This document shows positions 61,932 through 64,000 of a stretch of DNA of 64,000 nt, piece by piece. The DNA comes from Pedobacter aquatilis (GTDB lineage Bacteria; Bacteroidota; Bacteroidia; Sphingobacteriales; Sphingobacteriaceae). Position numbers and translations under genes: made by a program. Within the stretch, counting starts at the first letter, position 1, and each line of letters begins with the position of its first letter. The notes under the pieces were generated by a model, which did not search any database, had not been told where the DNA came from, and saw only the letters and a list, made by a program, of their open reading frames with translations. The stretch covers positions 64,679 to 128,678 of the forward strand of contig NZ_JAUFPW010000013.1 in NCBI RefSeq assembly GCF_030409415.1. The letters run 5' to 3'.

Positions 61932-63117
61932 ATCTTAAACTGCTTTTTAATATAATTCTGAATGTTGTTCCTTTACCAAGCTCTGAATCTTTTACAAAAA
62001 TTTCTCCGCTATGGTAATTCTCCACAATACGTTTTGTTAAAGATAAACCCAAACCCCAGCCTCTTTTTCTGGTGGTATAACCTGGCTGAAAAACTGCATC
62101 AAATTTAGAGCGGGGAATTCCTTTACCAGAATCGGTTACATCAATAAAAACTTGTTCCTTCGCTAAATTTTCGATAATGTTAACTGAAATAGATCCTTCA
62201 TTTTCTATTGCATTTGCCGCATTTTTCAAGAGATTTTCAATCACCCAGTCGAATAAAGGGATATTTAACATTGCTCTTACCTGTTCATCTCCGGTTATGG
62301 TAAATTTAACCTTATCTGAAGTTCTCACCTTAAAATAATCAATAAAATTATTGATGACAACATACACAACATGATCTTCAAGTATTGGCTTCGAGCCTAT
62401 TTTAGAAAACCGATCGGTAATAATTTCCAAACGCTTGATGTCGTTCTCCATTTCAGCAATTAATGGATCGTCTTCTGCATCGAATTTCGATTTCATAAGC
62501 TCTACCCAGGCCATTAATGATGATATCGGTGTGCCGAGTTGGTGCGCAGTTTCTTTTGCCAAACCTACCCAAACATGATCTTGTTCATCTCTCCTTGCCG
62601 AGCTAAAGGCAGCATAAGCGGTTAAAAGGAAGAGAAAAATTACCGCCATTTGTATGTAAGGGAAATAGCGAAGTTGGGTTAAAACAAAAGAATCTTTATA
62701 GTAGGCCTTATATTCAAGACCAAAAACATTCATTGTTGCAGGCTTGTGCTGCATTTTCATCTTAGTAAGCTGGTTAACAAAATACAAACTATCGTAAATA
62801 AGTTTTCCATTATCAGGCCAGATGGATTTAGTACTATCTAAGCCAGATGTTGAAATAATTAATCCCTCATTATTTGTTAATATTACCGGAGTTTTAGTGT
62901 TTTGCCTAATGGTTTCAACCATTCCAACTAGTAAATCATTATCCATTAAAAGCATTGAGCGCTCTTGTACCTTAACCCATAATTGAAATTGGTTTGCTTC
63001 TTCACGTTCCATTTTTTTAACGAAAGAATCGGTGTAAAACACTGAGGCAATGCCGATTAAAATAGCAAATATGAGAAGGAAAAATTTCCAGCGGCGTTTC
63101 TTTTCGTATGGATTCAT
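61912..63117 (-). CDS. Sensor histidine kinase
   Basis: A 401-residue membrane kinase. Two membrane helices (FFLLIFAILIGIASVFY and IQMAVIFLFLLTAYAAF) frame a periplasmic sensing part. The phospho-acceptor is in LAKETAHQLGTPISSLMAW (His near residue 190), then ENLLKNAANAIENEGSI (N box), DVTDSGKGIPRSKFD (G1) and RGWGLGLSLTKRIVE (G2). I start at the ATG at 63117; the longer frame adds 14 unlikely residues. No response regulator is adjacent, so the partner is elsewhere. DinB and thioesterase genes follow with overlaps. Confidence 0.93.
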   Translation of the reverse strand: MNPYEKKRRWKFFLLIFAILIGIASVFYTDSFVKKMEREEANQFQLWVKVQERSMLLMDNDLLVGMVETIRQNTKTPVILTNNEGLIISTSGLDSTKSIWPDNGKLIYDSLYFVNQLTKMKMQHKPATMNVFGLEYKAYYKDSFVLTQLRYFPYIQMAVIFLFLLTAYAAFSSARRDEQDHVWVGLAKETAHQLGTPISSLMAWVELMKSKFDAEDDPLIAEMENDIKRLEIITDRFSKIGSKPILEDHVVYVVINNFIDYFKVRTSDKVKFTITGDEQVRAMLNIPLFDWVIENLLKNAANAIENEGSISVNIIENLAKEQVFIDVTDSGKGIPRSKFDAVFQPGYTTRKRGWGLGLSLTKRIVENYHSGEIFVKDSELGKGTTFRIILKSSLRYEPTTA

Positions 63118-63244
63118 GCTTTGGGTAGGCAAATTACAATAACAAAACGAAAAAAACACAAAACCATTATGCTTTTTCTAAAACCATCAGGCATTAATAA
63201 ACAAAGCAAAATAGCGTTATCACATATAAAACCAATGAAAAACC

Positions 63245-63252
63245 TATCTTTG
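63245..63252 (+). promoter_or_regulatory. Possible -7 element of gltX
   Basis: TATCTTTG, a TAnnTTTG match, 80 bases before the start. No -33 element is evident. Confidence 0.35.
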
Positions 63253-63332
63253 TGCCAAGCAGAGTGCTTAAAGCTTAGCGCATGGATTTGCCTCCTATCG
63301 TTTGCTATAAACACCCTGCTATTTGCTTAATC

Positions 63333-64000
63333 ATGGAAAAAAAAGTTAGAGTAAGATTTGCACCAAGCCCAACCGGAGGCTTGCATTTAGGTGGCGTTCG
63401 TACGGCCCTGTTTAATTATTTATTTGCCAAAAAACACAATGGAACTTTTGTTTTACGTGTAGAAGATACCGACCAAACCCGTTTTGTTGAAGGTGCAGAA
63501 GAATATATTGCAAACTGTTTAGATTGGTGTGGCATTACGCCGGATGAAAGCCCAAGTAAACCCGGCAATTACGGCCCCTACCGCCAAAGCGAACGCAAAC
63601 CTAGTTACCGCAAATTTGCAGAGCAATTAATTAGCGATGGTTACGCTTATTATGCATTTGATACTCCAGAAGATTTGGATGCAAAACGTAAGGAAATAGC
63701 TAATTTTCAGTACGGGCAGGCTACAAGAATGCAGATGCGTAATTCCTTGACACTTACAATAAGCGAAGTTGAAGAATTATTGGCTGCAAAGACACCTCAT
63801 GTCATCCGTATTAAAGTTCCTGAAAATGAAAACGTTCATTTTCAGGATTTAATTCGTGGCGATGTAAGTTTTGACACATCAATTGTTGATGATAAGGTTT
63901 TGCTTAAAGCCGATGGAATGCCAACTTATCATTTAGCTGTTGTGGTTGATGATAAAGCTATGGAAATCAGTCACGCTTTTCGTGGAGAAGAATGGTTGCC
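63333..64000 (+). CDS. gltX: Glutamate--tRNA ligase, 5' part
   Basis: The start of a class I aminoacyl-tRNA synthetase that attaches Glu to tRNA-Glu. The first 222 codons are in the window and the frame is open at its end. [20 protein letters not shown] carries the HIGH-like motif (HLGG), followed by [20 protein letters not shown] and [14 protein letters not shown]. The later [18 protein letters not shown] then HAFRGEEWL is conserved in GluRS. No unusual residues are seen in the visible part. Confidence 0.95.
   Translation, partial: MEKKVRVRFAPSPTGGLHLGGVRTALFNYLFAKKHNGTFVLRVEDTDQTRFVEGAEEYIANCLDWCGITPDESPSKPGNYGPYRQSERKPSYRKFAEQLISDGYAYYAFDTPEDLDAKRKEIANFQYGQATRMQMRNSLTLTISEVEELLAAKTPHVIRIKVPENENVHFQDLIRGDVSFDTSIVDDKVLLKADGMPTYHLAVVVDDKAMEISHAFRGEEWL

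Noticed and set aside
63121..63330. 69-codon frame immediately before gltX
   Set aside because: Basic, low-complexity start and no recognisable protein pattern. It overlaps the histidine kinase upstream region and probably arises by chance.

Overview
The window is a 64 kb piece of an AT-rich chromosome from the phylum Bacteroidota, most likely a Sphingobacteriaceae member such as Pedobacter. The placement rests on gene content: a SusC/SusD pair, a type IX secretion (T9SS) adhesin with its PorP/SprF partner, PorX, a fused LpxC-FabZ, an HYC_CC_PP family protein, and promoters of the Bacteroidota type (TTTG, about 20 bases, TAnnTTTG) without Shine-Dalgarno sites. Genus is inference. Most genes are ordinary chromosomal housekeeping or envelope genes. 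No prophage, insertion sequence, CRISPR array, tRNA or rRNA was seen.

Layout. 1-3.3 kb: end of a susC gene and a complete susD, closed by a terminator. 3.6-9.1 kb: DEAD-box helicase, AEC transporter, serine ammonia-lyase, RDD and MgtC membrane proteins. 9.1-14.4 kb: a 1417-residue PKD-repeat adhesin with a type B T9SS sorting domain, followed by porP/sprF. 14.7-22.0 kb (all minus): miaB, an NtrC-like regulator, lptE, a TPR protein and secG, then groES-groEL. 22.2-27.4 kb: folate cyclo-ligase, histidine degradation (hutI-hutG), exonuclease III, a toxin-antitoxin pair and a periplasmic cyclophilin. 27.5-32.4 kb: a metal-handling region with HYC_CC_PP, HMA, barrel, DUF3347 and HMA-AraC genes, a YgiD dioxygenase and an HMA-MauE fusion. 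32.4-38.5 kb: DinB/YfiT, aldehyde dehydrogenase, an exported FAD-fold-like protein and an S9 peptidase.

38.6-44.7 kb: a candidate small RNA, an ABC ATPase, an acetyltransferase and the lipid A operon lpxD-lpxC/fabZ-lpxA behind an HD hydrolase. 44.8-48.8 kb: porX, tsaE, alanine dehydrogenase. 48.9-56.8 kb: envelope turnover genes (D-Ala-D-Ala dipeptidase, S13 carboxypeptidase, GH18 lipoprotein, retropepsin-PDZ protein, phosphodiester glycosidase). 56.9-64 kb: cold shock protein, ECF sigma/anti-sigma pair, SugE/Gdx exporter, Crp-type regulator, hydrolases, a histidine kinase operon and the start of gltX.

The intergenic spaces are the most unusual part. They carry several dispersed hairpin repeat families. 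One occurs six times with a conserved core and a compensatory base change in its outer stem, which suggests a structured RNA or a hairpin mobile element. A separate 165-base minus-strand locus has both a promoter and a terminator and looks like a small RNA gene. Several genes have the -7 element only 4-6 bases before the start codon, which predicts leaderless mRNAs.
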